A stretch of DNA of 64,000 nt from Tenericutes bacterium MZ-XQ (GTDB taxonomy: Bacteria; Bacillota_I; Bacilli_A; Acholeplasmatales; Acholeplasmataceae): positions 1,866,858 through 1,930,857 of the forward strand of contig CP017950.1 of the NCBI GenBank assembly GCA_002838205.1, in the 5' to 3' direction. The stretch's first letter is position 1, and the number at the start of each line of letters is the position of its first letter. Shown piece by piece: positions 8,141 through 16,556 of this stretch. The notes beneath the pieces are model-generated. The model saw nothing but the letters and a program-made list of their open reading frames with translations, was not told the DNA's origin and made no database searches. Position numbers and translations under genes: made by a program.

Positions 8141-10152
8141 ACATTTTCCTCCTGCATAAGATTTTTGTGTGTTATATTTTCAAAAAGTGTTTTGTGTTTA
8201 CTTAATGCTCTATAAAAAACTGGTGGGTATCCTATCGGACAAGAAACTGTAACAGTTTGATTACCTTCAAAATGTTTGCCAGTCCACATATGAACCCAAG
8301 TATCATTTGGCAAATATACTTCTTGATGTGTTTGCTCTGGATGAACTACTGGTTTGATTAGAATATCTTTTCCAAATAAATATTCATACTGCAAATCATA
8401 AGTTTTTTCATCATTTGGATAATGTAGAAACAATGCTCTTTGTAAAGGATATCCAAATGCATGTGCTTCATCAACTAACTCAAGGATATATGGCTTTAAG
8501 TCATATCTTATATGTGTCATTCTTGCCATTAAACTTAACGTATCTTCATCATTATAGAATTGAAAGTTTTGAAGTGGTCTATTGCCCTCATGTGTTCTCA
8601 TATATGATGTAAATACATTCATTTCTAACCAACGATCAAAAAGCTCTTTAGTTCTAATATTTCCATGTAAACTTGTATATCCGCCGATATCACTATGTGT
8701 ATATGGATTACCAATAATGCCTGTAGATAATGCTGATGGAATCACTGATGCGATACCATCATGTAATTCCCAATTAACGCTTTGATCTCCAGCCCATAAT
8801 GATGTCGCATACTGTTGTGACCCATGACCACCTGCGCGCATGAAGTAGAAAATTTTACCTAAATTATCAGTTTCTTTGACTGCTTCATAATTACATTTTG
8901 CCCATAGCACCGGCCACTCATTATGCATCAGCTTTGCGTCTTTTCCATTATGCAGCTTACAATCTACTGGTAAATACTCACCAAAATCTGCCATCCATCC
9001 TTTGATGCCTAAATCGATAATGTTGGTTTTAATGACTTCTTTGTACCAATGGAATGCTTTAGGATTTGTTAAATCAACAATACCACAATAGAACTCACCA
9101 AAATCTTCTTTATATACTTGATCATCTTGATTAAGAACTAAATGTCCTTGTTCTTTCGCACGATTAAACAGTGATTCGTTTTCTAATAAAAACGGACAAA
9201 TATATGTCAAGAAAGCTATATTTTTTTCATCTAGCTTTTTGATTTCTTGTTTTAAATTTGGATACAACTCATGGCTGACTGTCCAGTTCCAATAAAGTCT
9301 TTTCCCAAAAGATGTATAATTAATTCCAGCCCAATCTTGACACCAAAGGCCAGAAACTAAAACATCATGTTTTTTTGCTTGATCTAAATATTTCAAAACT
9401 TGATCCATGCCACCTTGAACGCCTAGGATCATGCCGTTATGTAAAAACTCAGGTAGTTTGGGTGGTCTTTTTGTATACTTTGTAAGGTTCTCAATAAGAT
9501 CCAAAAAGGTTTCTTGATAGGAAATCATGATTTGCTTTGGAACTTCCCAAAAGAAAAGTTCATGATAGTTATCATTTTTAAAATTAAAAACTGAATATGC
9601 ATAAGTATCTGCATGCAACCAATATTTTCTAGTAGATACAAATGTTGGCTCTGGATAATAGGTTGTATAGTAATCTCCACCAGCTTTATCATAAAGATCT
9701 GCATAAAATGTGGTTAAAGACTTCTTATCTCTACCTACACCTGGTTCAGATGTCCAAAGTGGATAACTTCTATGTCTTAAATTAAAATATGATGCCTGTT
9801 CTCCACAACCATAAACCTTTTCCTGTTTTTCGGCATAAAATCTTATCCAAAATCGATTATATGGTTGACTAGAATCAATCTTTATAACTAGCCTTTGTTC
9901 TTCTTCAGTAAATGTAACTCTTAACTCATTTAGGAAATAACTAAAAACAATTTGAGTATCATTAACTTTAGCATCTACCAATGGTATTTTGCTTTCTATA
10001 TCATCATGGATTTCAAAATTACCACGATAATGTTCGATTGTTTCATTTCCTTGACCAACAAAAAACGCAGGTTGTTGATCTGTGTGTTTAATTACAAGTT
10101 GCTCTTTAAAATAGACATTTAATTGATTGTCGTGTTGCTTTATCTCTATCAT
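8137..10152 (-). CDS. GH31 sulfoquinovosidase
   Basis: 671 residues, close to E. coli YihQ along almost its whole length. The catalytic nucleophile is D389 (GWMADFGEYLP) and the acid/base is D456 (SLWAGDQ). The residues that grip the sulfonate in YihQ are also present: R285 and W288 (SFGKRLYWNW) and Y492 (SDIGGYTSL). As I recall the YihQ numbering (R301, W304, D405, D472, Y508), all five sit at a constant offset of 16, which is strong support. The enzyme hydrolyses alpha-sulfoquinovosides such as sulfoquinovosyl glycerol, releasing SQ. There is no signal peptide, so it acts in the cytoplasm after import. A GAGGTTACC site precedes the ATG. Confidence 0.95.
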   Translation of the reverse strand: MIEIKQHDNQLNVYFKEQLVIKHTDQQPAFFVGQGNETIEHYRGNFEIHDDIESKIPLVDAKVNDTQIVFSYFLNELRVTFTEEEQRLVIKIDSSQPYNRFWIRFYAEKQEKVYGCGEQASYFNLRHRSYPLWTSEPGVGRDKKSLTTFYADLYDKAGGDYYTTYYPEPTFVSTRKYWLHADTYAYSVFNFKNDNYHELFFWEVPKQIMISYQETFLDLIENLTKYTKRPPKLPEFLHNGMILGVQGGMDQVLKYLDQAKKHDVLVSGLWCQDWAGINYTSFGKRLYWNWTVSHELYPNLKQEIKKLDEKNIAFLTYICPFLLENESLFNRAKEQGHLVLNQDDQVYKEDFGEFYCGIVDLTNPKAFHWYKEVIKTNIIDLGIKGWMADFGEYLPVDCKLHNGKDAKLMHNEWPVLWAKCNYEAVKETDNLGKIFYFMRAGGHGSQQYATSLWAGDQSVNWELHDGIASVIPSALSTGIIGNPYTHSDIGGYTSLHGNIRTKELFDRWLEMNVFTSYMRTHEGNRPLQNFQFYNDEDTLSLMARMTHIRYDLKPYILELVDEAHAFGYPLQRALFLHYPNDEKTYDLQYEYLFGKDILIKPVVHPEQTHQEVYLPNDTWVHMWTGKHFEGNQTVTVSCPIGYPPVFYRALSKHKTLFENITHKNLMQEENV

Positions 10153-10168
10153 GGTAACCTCTATATAT

Positions 10169-10846
10169 TTAAAATTTTATCTCTATATTTTCTCCAGTAA
10201 TGCCTATATGAGCACCTAGATCAATCATTTTTTGATGTTCATTGTGAACTAACAACCATTTATTCGTTTTGAAGAGCAATACGTCTTCTTCTGTTTTATT
10301 GTCATCAAGTTTAATGAACTCTGTGTTCGTACCCATAGGTAAGACAATGCCACACTTAAATCCTGTGGACATTGTCTTACATGGAGAAAAATGAAGCACC
10401 CTAGGGTGTAATTCAAGAACAGTACGCTCTGGTATATAAAAGGCTTTAAGACTTTTTGAATCAATGGAATGATTATTTATATCTTTGTGTAATCCTAATA
10501 GCAACACAATAGGTGATAAAGCTACAATGACTTCTGAAGATTTATGATATTCTAGAGCATTTAACTTTGTATTGTGGCCATTCACATAACCTGTCTGAAC
10601 ATCGACAAACCCAAATACGCGGGATAATATATATGTATCTTTTAATTCTTTTAAGATATTTTCTTCATGGGCTACATAAACATTATTTTGTTCAGGTATG
10701 TGCGTATGTTGGTCAAGATAATCAAAATATTCTAAAAACTCATTAGAGTCAAGGATGTTACCGTAATTTTTAAATGATTTATTGCTGATTTCAAGTAATT
10801 CAAGTGATTTATTCTTTGCTTTAAGTTTCTCTAATCGTTCGTTCAT
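10169..10846 (-). CDS. DUF4867-family protein, first gene of the SQ operon
   Basis: 225 residues with no signal peptide or membrane segment. The sequence (LKAFYIPERTVLELHPRVLH, then CKTMSTGFKCGIVLPMGTN) fits the DUF4867 family, whose members resemble cupin/ureidoglycolate-lyase folds and sit in sugar gene clusters. No function is established as far as I know. It lies 16 bases before the sulfoquinovosidase gene and is the promoter-proximal gene. A handling step on the sugar itself, such as anomer conversion or isomerisation, or a sensing role, would fit, but nothing in the sequence proves it. The ribosome site is weak (AAGAAAGCGG, about 12 bases away). Confidence 0.7.
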   Translation of the reverse strand: MNERLEKLKAKNKSLELLEISNKSFKNYGNILDSNEFLEYFDYLDQHTHIPEQNNVYVAHEENILKELKDTYILSRVFGFVDVQTGYVNGHNTKLNALEYHKSSEVIVALSPIVLLLGLHKDINNHSIDSKSLKAFYIPERTVLELHPRVLHFSPCKTMSTGFKCGIVLPMGTNTEFIKLDDNKTEEDVLLFKTNKWLLVHNEHQKMIDLGAHIGITGENIEIKF

Positions 10847-10999
10847 TTTAATGTAACCGCTTTCTTCATTGTGTTAAAAAAATAAAGCCAAAATTCCTCT
10901 GACTTCTATTGTGAAAAGGAAAAACACTGGTATGATTATTGTCAGTTCAACGTTTTTTCTCTATTTCTCTAAACGGTATATGATCATGTCTTTAAGTGT

Positions 11000-11008
11000 A
11001 TTATATCA
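11000..11008 (-). promoter_or_regulatory. Candidate promoter of the SQ operon (extended -10)
   Basis: On the minus strand the sequence reads TGATATAAT, an extended -10 box with a perfect TATAAT. No good -35 is found 17 bases upstream. Transcription would start near 10993 and leave a leader of about 145 bases before the DUF4867 gene. The 419-base gap between 10847 and 11265 otherwise holds only this site, a short palindrome ATGATCAT at 10980-10987 that could be an operator, and the divergent promoter at 11209-11237. No riboswitch was recognised. Confidence 0.45.
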
Positions 11009-11208
11009 CTTTTTTTATAATTTAAAAGAGGAAAATCATATTTTTTTACGTAAATATATTACTTTTTTTCTCGGTTAGTATAAACAAGAGACATTTATTT
11101 ATATTAATTATAAACATAAAATAAACAAAGGAATATATACAGCAAGGAATAAATCTTACTCTTTTACTTAAGAAATTGCATATTTTCCTCGTTTTTATAA
11201 AGATTACG

Positions 11209-11259
11209 TTCAAAAGTTCATAAAATTCATGTATAATAAAATTTTGGAAAAAGGAGATA
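11209..11259 (+). promoter_or_regulatory. Promoter and ribosome site of the DUF1576 gene
   Basis: TTCAAA at 11209-11214 and TATAAT at 11232-11237 are separated by 17 bases. A strong ribosome site AAAAAGGAGAT at 11248-11258 lies a few bases before the ATG at 11266. The leader is only about 20 bases. Confidence 0.6.
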
Positions 11260-11265
11260 TTATTT

Positions 11266-12525
11266 ATGAATTTACTCAAACTTAAGAAAAATATGTATTT
11301 AGCATTAATATCATCTCTACTGATGTTGACTGGTGTTTTTATAGGCTTTCAGGACGGAGGCTTTTTTAAAGGGTACTTCTCAATACTTTTTTCTTCTAGT
11401 GTTCTCCTAAGTGATTATATAACCATTGGAGGGCTCGGACCAACTTTGTTTAATGTTGGATCTTTAATGCTTCTCTCTTACTTAATCATTCGTGCTCTAA
11501 AGTTAGAAATTAATGGTCCCTTATTTGCTGGTGTATTTACTATCGGTGGCTTCGCTTTTTTTGGAAAAAACTTACTCAACGTTTCTTTAATCTATCTAGG
11601 TGTATTCTTATATGCCTATCTAAGAAAAAAGGATATACGTGAAATATTAATCATTTTTTTGTTTGCAACAGGTATCAGTCCGATTTCTAGCGTCATGATG
11701 TTTGGTTTTGGATTACCTTATGTCATTGGGATCCCATTAGGCATCTTTTTAGGTATAGCTTCAGGATTTTTGCTGGTGGAACTATCTTTTCATGTTCATA
11801 CATTTCACAAAGGATACAATTTGTACAATGTGGGATTTGCTTGTGGGATTTTAGCAATTTTCTTTACGAGTATCTTTGATTTGTTTGGTCTAGAAAGTGT
11901 TAAAAACAATGCTTTTTCTTCAGAAGCACACTGGTTCTTGTTTTCTATTTATTTAGTTTTCTGTCTATTTTACTTGATTTCTGGCTTTGTACTAAACAGC
12001 TTTTCTTTTTCTGGTATTAAAGAACTATCAGAAAAAAACCAAGAAAACACTGTCTGTTATAAAGAAAACTATTCACTTGCCATTGCAAAAATCAATGTTG
12101 GGTTAAACGGTTTAATTGTTCTATTCATTCTTTTCGCTTTTGAAATTACATTTAGTGGACCTGTTATGGGTGGATTATTTACCATCTTAGGGTTCAGCGC
12201 TTATGGTAAACATATTAGAAATACCTGGCCACCGATGATTGGTGTTTTGGTAACCATTGTATTGTTTAATGTTGAATTAGAAGTTGGTATTATTTTAGCG
12301 GTATTGTTTTCAACTGCTTTAGCACCTCTTGCTGGAACACATGGTATAATCATTGGTTTAATCTCGGGTATCGTTCATTTACCCATATTATTAAGTTTTA
12401 AGGACATACATGGAGGACTTTTACTTTATACAAACGGATTTGCTGCAGCTTTCACGGCCGTTATTGTAGATACTTTTATTAGATCTTTTAGCACAAACGA
12501 AAATAACTTAACTGATGAAATATAA
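11266..12525 (+). CDS. DUF1576-family membrane protein with two repeated halves
   Basis: 419 residues, almost all hydrophobic, with about 10-12 membrane segments. It fits the DUF1576 family of unknown function. Two halves resemble each other: INGPLFAGVFTIGGFAFFGK (near residue 82) parallels FSGPVMGGLFTILGFSAYGK (near residue 299), each followed by a similar hydrophobic run, then a Gly-rich helix and a YNxGFA-like segment (LYNVGFACGI; LYTNGFAAAF). Such an internal duplication is typical of transporters, so a transport role is a reasonable guess. It stands alone on the plus strand between divergent and convergent genes and ends at a bidirectional terminator. Confidence 0.75.
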   Translation: MNLLKLKKNMYLALISSLLMLTGVFIGFQDGGFFKGYFSILFSSSVLLSDYITIGGLGPTLFNVGSLMLLSYLIIRALKLEINGPLFAGVFTIGGFAFFGKNLLNVSLIYLGVFLYAYLRKKDIREILIIFLFATGISPISSVMMFGFGLPYVIGIPLGIFLGIASGFLLVELSFHVHTFHKGYNLYNVGFACGILAIFFTSIFDLFGLESVKNNAFSSEAHWFLFSIYLVFCLFYLISGFVLNSFSFSGIKELSEKNQENTVCYKENYSLAIAKINVGLNGLIVLFILFAFEITFSGPVMGGLFTILGFSAYGKHIRNTWPPMIGVLVTIVLFNVELEVGIILAVLFSTALAPLAGTHGIIIGLISGIVHLPILLSFKDIHGGLLLYTNGFAAAFTAVIVDTFIRSFSTNENNLTDEI

Positions 12526-12571
12526 ACTTAAATAAGTAATTGATACTTGATAAATCACAAATGAAAAAAAG

Positions 12572-12607
12572 AACCTTGTCATAAAATATTTTACGACAAG
12601 GTTTTTT
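12572..12607. terminator. Bidirectional terminator between DUF1576 and TetR genes
   Basis: A 9-base stem (AACCTTGTC at 12572-12580 with GACAAGGTT at 12595-12603) has a 14-base loop. T-runs follow on both strands (six T on the plus strand; seven on the minus strand). It serves the plus-strand DUF1576 gene and the convergent TetR gene. Confidence 0.85.
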
Positions 12608-13224
12608 CATTTTAGTTTGCACTCTTTATGTTTTTCAAGATAAAGCGGTATGCTTTCATTGAAAAATGTAATAAACGTTTTTGTAATATTCTCTAAAGAT
12701 TCTGGTAGGACACCCAAAGCTTGTTGGAGGGCAATACCATCTATCGCAGCTATAAGGATAGATGCAACACTCTTTTGACATAGACTTTCATCGATCTCAA
12801 ACGCATCTTTAAAAAGTTTTGAGACAACATCAATCATAAGCTCATAATATTTACGATACTCTTCTTTTAAAGCGTCATCTTTCTTAACTATTTCGCTTAA
12901 AATTTGAATATGAAGTTTTTGTTCTTCTGTTTTTTTAATTCTTTGTTCTACATGCTTATTGATTTCTTCGATTAAAGGCTTACCCTTTAGTTGATGTTGT
13001 CCTTTTTCTACTTCCTTATATAAAGCATTTGTAAAATATAATGATTGTTGCATCGCATCAAAAATCAAGTCATCCTTACTTTGATAAAAATGATAGATTG
13101 CTCCTGTTGTTAATCCAGCTTTTTTAGCGATTTTTCTTACCGACACTTGATCAAGAGGTAACTCTTTTAAAGTCTCAAGTGCAGCGTTTATGATATGCTG
13201 TTTTCTTTGATTGATTTGTTCCAT
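12607..13224 (-). CDS. TetR-family transcriptional regulator
   Basis: 205 residues from the ATG at 13224, which has AGGAAG 8-9 bases upstream; an in-frame ATG at 13248 lacks a ribosome site. The N-terminal helix-turn-helix is clear (VSVRKIAKKAGLTTGAIYHF around residues 22-41), followed by the usual all-helical ligand domain. The gene ends with TGA. It lies 41 bases after the DUF5692-like gene in the same direction, and a palindrome sits in that gap, so it probably represses itself and its neighbour. The ligand is unknown. Confidence 0.85.
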   Translation of the reverse strand: MEQINQRKQHIINAALETLKELPLDQVSVRKIAKKAGLTTGAIYHFYQSKDDLIFDAMQQSLYFTNALYKEVEKGQHQLKGKPLIEEINKHVEQRIKKTEEQKLHIQILSEIVKKDDALKEEYRKYYELMIDVVSKLFKDAFEIDESLCQKSVASILIAAIDGIALQQALGVLPESLENITKTFITFFNESIPLYLEKHKECKLK

Positions 13225-13248
13225 AAACTCACTTCCTATACATATCAT

Positions 13249-13265
13249 AACATATTTTATATGTT
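13249..13265. promoter_or_regulatory. Candidate TetR operator
   Basis: AACATA and TATGTT form a perfect inverted repeat around a 5-base centre (TTTTA), directly between the TetR start and the stop of the upstream gene. A related AACATATA half lies upstream of the DUF5692-like gene near 14286-14296, next to an ATAAC-4-GTTAT palindrome at 14269-14282. TetR proteins usually bind such sites near their own gene. No test is possible from sequence alone. Confidence 0.4.
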
Positions 13266-14240
13266 TTAAGCTAAAGCTTTAATCTCTTGATAAGCTTTTA
13301 AATCTATATATAGTTCATCTTTATATGGATTTCTCTTTGTCTTAACAACTTTGTAAATCATATATGCTACAACAGCGATATTTACAAGTAATGATAAGAC
13401 CCCAAAAATCGTATAAATCGTCTCGTTATATGTACTCTCTACAACAAATCTACCTTCATCTTGGAAAAGCGGAAATGTTTGTGCAAACATACACCAAATG
13501 GCAAGTGTTTGCGCACGATGTTGAAGCCATGCACCCTTACCAACTGTAAATGCACAAAGTGTCGGTGCAGCCAATAAGGCTAAACCAGCATAGAAAGAAT
13601 GTGTTGGAATTGCATTATATGTATATGTGAAATTCCATAAATCATAAGCAATGATCCAAAACCACAACATATCAGGCCATAGCATGTCTTGAGATTTGTC
13701 CTTTTTCGTTTGCTTTCTAATGACAATACCTACCCAACCGGTAATCGCAACTATATTTAAAATACCTGCAATCCCATTCATGTAATTCCAAGAACCCCCA
13801 ATAACCCCAGTAACGTCACCGGCAATTTGACCAGAAAACTGATTAAAGTAAGTGATTCCGATTTCAAAATCTCTGATGACAGCTTCTAGGATATTAATCG
13901 CTAAAATCAGTGGTGGAAATGCCAAAGCCCATTTCTTATCTCTGAGTCTCCATAAAACTTTCCCAGTTGCTTTATCCTTCTTTTCATAAAAACGTATAAA
14001 CCAAAAGCCAATACATCCTGCTAAAGATGAATAAACTTTAAGTAAATGAAACCAATCTGTATAGGTTTTATCAGATAAAACTGTAAACCACAATACTGTT
14101 AAAATCACTGGAACCACTACAAACATCGAAAAACCAATCCATTTAAATCTTCTAGTGACTTCATTTAATCCAAATAAACCCACTAGGACAAGCACCCATG
14201 CTAAAATAGCAATCCACGCGCCATGCGTAAAAACAAACAT
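13266..14240 (-). CDS. DUF5692-like integral membrane protein
   Basis: 324 residues with about eight or nine hydrophobic segments and many Trp and Tyr residues. It resembles the DUF5692 family of unknown function; I am moderately sure of this match. The start at 14240 is preferred because AAAGGAG lies 9 bases upstream, while the in-frame ATG at 14249 touches the ribosome site. The stretch LWFWIIAYDLWNFTYTYN (near residue 196) is a notable aromatic helix. It is in the same direction as the TetR gene and 41 bases before it, which suggests that TetR controls it. A role in membrane stress or efflux is possible but unsupported. Confidence 0.65.
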   Translation of the reverse strand: MFVFTHGAWIAILAWVLVLVGLFGLNEVTRRFKWIGFSMFVVVPVILTVLWFTVLSDKTYTDWFHLLKVYSSLAGCIGFWFIRFYEKKDKATGKVLWRLRDKKWALAFPPLILAINILEAVIRDFEIGITYFNQFSGQIAGDVTGVIGGSWNYMNGIAGILNIVAITGWVGIVIRKQTKKDKSQDMLWPDMLWFWIIAYDLWNFTYTYNAIPTHSFYAGLALLAAPTLCAFTVGKGAWLQHRAQTLAIWCMFAQTFPLFQDEGRFVVESTYNETIYTIFGVLSLLVNIAVVAYMIYKVVKTKRNPYKDELYIDLKAYQEIKALA

Positions 14241-14445
14241 CTTATACATCTCCTTTAGTTTTATAAAAATAACAATCGTTATGTTTCTATATATGTTATA
14301 ACACGCTTAAGATGAAAATACAATATGGATAATAAAAAAATAAAGAAATGTAGTCGTAAAGCCATATCGTTAGTATCTCTATCCTTCATGTCTTGTCTTT
14401 TAGTCTTTCCGCTTTAAAAACCTTTCTATACATATTCATAATCAT

Positions 14446-14483
14446 AAAAAAAGATGTTAGTAGATTTTTATTCCACTAACATC
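14446..14483 (-). terminator. Terminator of the 15537-14548 lipoprotein gene
   Basis: GATGTTAGT (14453-14461) and ACTAACATC (14475-14483) form a 9-base stem with a 13-base loop. On the minus strand it is followed by seven T. The rest of the 14250-14547 gap holds the promoter and operator region of the DUF5692-like gene and nothing else recognised. Confidence 0.85.
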
Positions 14484-14547
14484 TTATCTTTACTTTTAAA
14501 AAGGAAAATCGTATACATGTCTTTATGTTTCTTTGTGTAGTTATTTT

Positions 14548-15537
14548 TTAATATTCTGTTTCAAAATGATAGTCTACCGTCTCAAAATCAGCAAAATCAT
14601 AAACGAACTGGAAATCATAGTCGATATCATCATCTAAAACATGAAAATTAAATATAAGCTTGTTTTCATCTATAATCTTAATACTCATTTTGAACTCTGA
14701 ATTCATGTTTAAATCTTCAAAAGTATCATCTGGAAGAAAACCTTCTATTAAATCATTTAATGTACCAAATATATAATAATGATCATCTCGATGATGCGCA
14801 AAAAGTGTTTCAGAGAATAAAAATGATACTGAGGTAGATATACCTATCTCTTCCATAATCTCATCTATACTTAATACTTCAAAAGTTGTTTCATTATTAT
14901 CCTTATAGCGTTTGATGTATCTATGATGATCTTCCTCATAAGCATAAACTGTCAGGTCAAATGGAGTCCAGTTATAAAAATAAAATGGATCAGTTCTAAA
15001 TCCCATCTTAGAACGTATTTTAATATCTAAAACATCTAATGTATACTCAGCTGTATACATCGTTTTACCTTCAAATACTTCCAAAGCTTCATTTAAACTA
15101 TTCATATCATTTTGACTTTTATTGATTCTTAAACCATAAATATATTCAAATTGGTTTGAATAAAGAGTGCCTTCACACTCGATGACATTTCCATGAGTTT
15201 CAATACCTGAACTTCCAACTTTAATCTCATAGTATTTGTTCTCTTTAGTTAAAACAATGTCTTTTTCAACAGCGTCGTCATGATGATTTGGAAAAACTAA
15301 AATAGTTAAAGATAACTCACCTATATATCCTTCTTCATCAAGTTCATATTTAACATAGAACTTTCCATCAATATTATCTAAAGAAATGTCCATATAATCT
15401 TCATAATTATCCATATTCAACTCATAAATAAAATCATAGGCTCGTCCATTGGGATCATAATCTCCAGTCGAATCTTTACAGCCAAATAAAACTATAGACA
15501 AACTTATAGCCATCAAAAAAACACTGATCTTTTTCAT
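14548..15537 (-). CDS. Lipoprotein of unknown function
   Basis: 329 residues. It starts with a lipoprotein signal (MKKISVFLMAISLSIVLFGC) with the lipid-bearing Cys at residue 20, so it is anchored on the outside of the membrane. The mature part is acidic, rich in Asp, Glu and Tyr, and looks mainly beta-stranded, with repeated extended segments ending in aromatic residues. I recognise no family. It is a single gene with its own terminator and a GGGGAG ribosome site 9 bases before the ATG. A TATAAT box on the minus strand at 15571-15576 may be its promoter. The slipin gene diverges from it. Confidence 0.75.
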   Translation of the reverse strand: MKKISVFLMAISLSIVLFGCKDSTGDYDPNGRAYDFIYELNMDNYEDYMDISLDNIDGKFYVKYELDEEGYIGELSLTILVFPNHHDDAVEKDIVLTKENKYYEIKVGSSGIETHGNVIECEGTLYSNQFEYIYGLRINKSQNDMNSLNEALEVFEGKTMYTAEYTLDVLDIKIRSKMGFRTDPFYFYNWTPFDLTVYAYEEDHHRYIKRYKDNNETTFEVLSIDEIMEEIGISTSVSFLFSETLFAHHRDDHYYIFGTLNDLIEGFLPDDTFEDLNMNSEFKMSIKIIDENKLIFNFHVLDDDIDYDFQFVYDFADFETVDYHFETEY

Positions 15538-15659
15538 TCACATACTCCCCTGATTTGATTTATTATTCTAATTATATCTCAATAAATTGCTTTTTAAAAG
15601 ACTTCATATGGATTATACATGCTATACTATAATCAAAATACCTATAAGGGGGCATTACT

Positions 15660-16394
15660 ATGTTTAGAATCATTAGAGAATACGAAAGCGGGGTAAAATT
15701 TAGATTTGGTAAATATATCAAAAAACTAAAGCCAGGATTAAGATTAGTCATCCCAGTGATACATGAGATTAGAAAAATCGATTTAAGAACAATCACTCAA
15801 GATGTACCTCAACAAAAAACAATCACCAAAGATAACGTAACCATTACAATTAATGCAGTTGTTTACTTTAGAGTTTTCGACGCTGAAAAAGCTGTTTTAG
15901 AAGTCAAAGATTCATATTTTGCGGTCACACAACTCGCACAAACCACCTTAAGAAACTCCATAGGTGGCGTTGAACTAGATGAACTTTTATCTAATTTAAA
16001 GAAAATTTCTAAAGATATCAAGGAAATTATTGATTTAGAAACAGATCCATGGGGCATTAAAGTTGAACGCGTTGAAATCAAAGACATTAAACTGCCTGAA
16101 GATATGGAACGAGTCATCGCTAAAGTTGCTGAAGCTGAAAGAGAAAAACGTGCAATCATTGTTAAATCAGCTGGTGAAGTTGAAGCTGCACTGAAACTTT
16201 CAGAAGCTGCAAGAACCATGGCAGAAACTCCAGGTGCTATGCATTTAAGAACACTTGCTACATTAAATGATTTATCATCAGATCAGTCAAACACTATTGT
16301 ATTTGCAATGCCTGTTGAAATTCTAAGATATTTTGAATCTAAAAACCAAAATCAGTTGTCTGAACTGGTAAAAGTTATTAAAGATAACAAATAA
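15660..16394 (+). CDS. Slipin / SPFH (band 7) domain protein lacking the N-terminal membrane helix
   Basis: 244 residues. Residues 1-170 are an SPFH domain of slipin type (REYESGVKFRFGKYIKKLKP, then DLRTITQDVPQQKTITKDNV). A Glu/Ala-rich coiled segment (VAEAEREKRAIIVKSAGEVE, 159-178) and a short tail follow. Slipins normally start with a membrane helix before the REYERGV motif; here the protein begins at that motif, and a stop codon lies in frame upstream, so no helix can be added. The protein may attach to membranes only by partners. AAGGGGG precedes the ATG. SPFH proteins organise membrane domains and often work with NfeD proteins; no nfeD is adjacent. Confidence 0.85.
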   Translation: MFRIIREYESGVKFRFGKYIKKLKPGLRLVIPVIHEIRKIDLRTITQDVPQQKTITKDNVTITINAVVYFRVFDAEKAVLEVKDSYFAVTQLAQTTLRNSIGGVELDELLSNLKKISKDIKEIIDLETDPWGIKVERVEIKDIKLPEDMERVIAKVAEAEREKRAIIVKSAGEVEAALKLSEAARTMAETPGAMHLRTLATLNDLSSDQSNTIVFAMPVEILRYFESKNQNQLSELVKVIKDNK

Positions 16395-16401
16395 TTACAT
16401 C

Positions 16402-16436
16402 AAAAGCGGTAAAGGTAAAAATCCTTATCGCTTTTT
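16402..16436 (+). terminator. Terminator of the slipin gene
   Basis: AAAAGCGGTAAAGG pairs with CCTTATCGCTTTT, giving a roughly 12-base imperfect stem ending in a run of T. It lies 8 bases after the slipin stop. The rest of the 16395-16615 gap holds the promoter of the GH35-like gene. Confidence 0.7.
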
Positions 16437-16556
16437 CGTATACTGAGACTTTGAGTTATCTCTTGGTCTTTTATTTTTTAGACATTGGTAGAAAATGAAG
16501 AAATATCGAGAGACACAAAAATTCCCTTCCAATATTTATTTATTCTATAAATCAAC

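Noticed and set aside
10249-10464. 71-codon ORF inside the DUF4867 gene
   Set aside because: It lies fully inside a recognised gene in another frame and shows no features of its own.
11046-11279. 77-codon ORF on the minus strand upstream of the DUF1576 gene
   Set aside because: It covers the predicted promoter and start of the plus-strand gene, has no ribosome site, and its Phe/Ile/Asn-rich translation is what AT-rich intergenic DNA gives by chance.
15572-15796. 74-codon ORF on the minus strand across the slipin start
   Set aside because: It overlaps the well-supported slipin gene and the promoter region between two divergent genes; no family is recognised.
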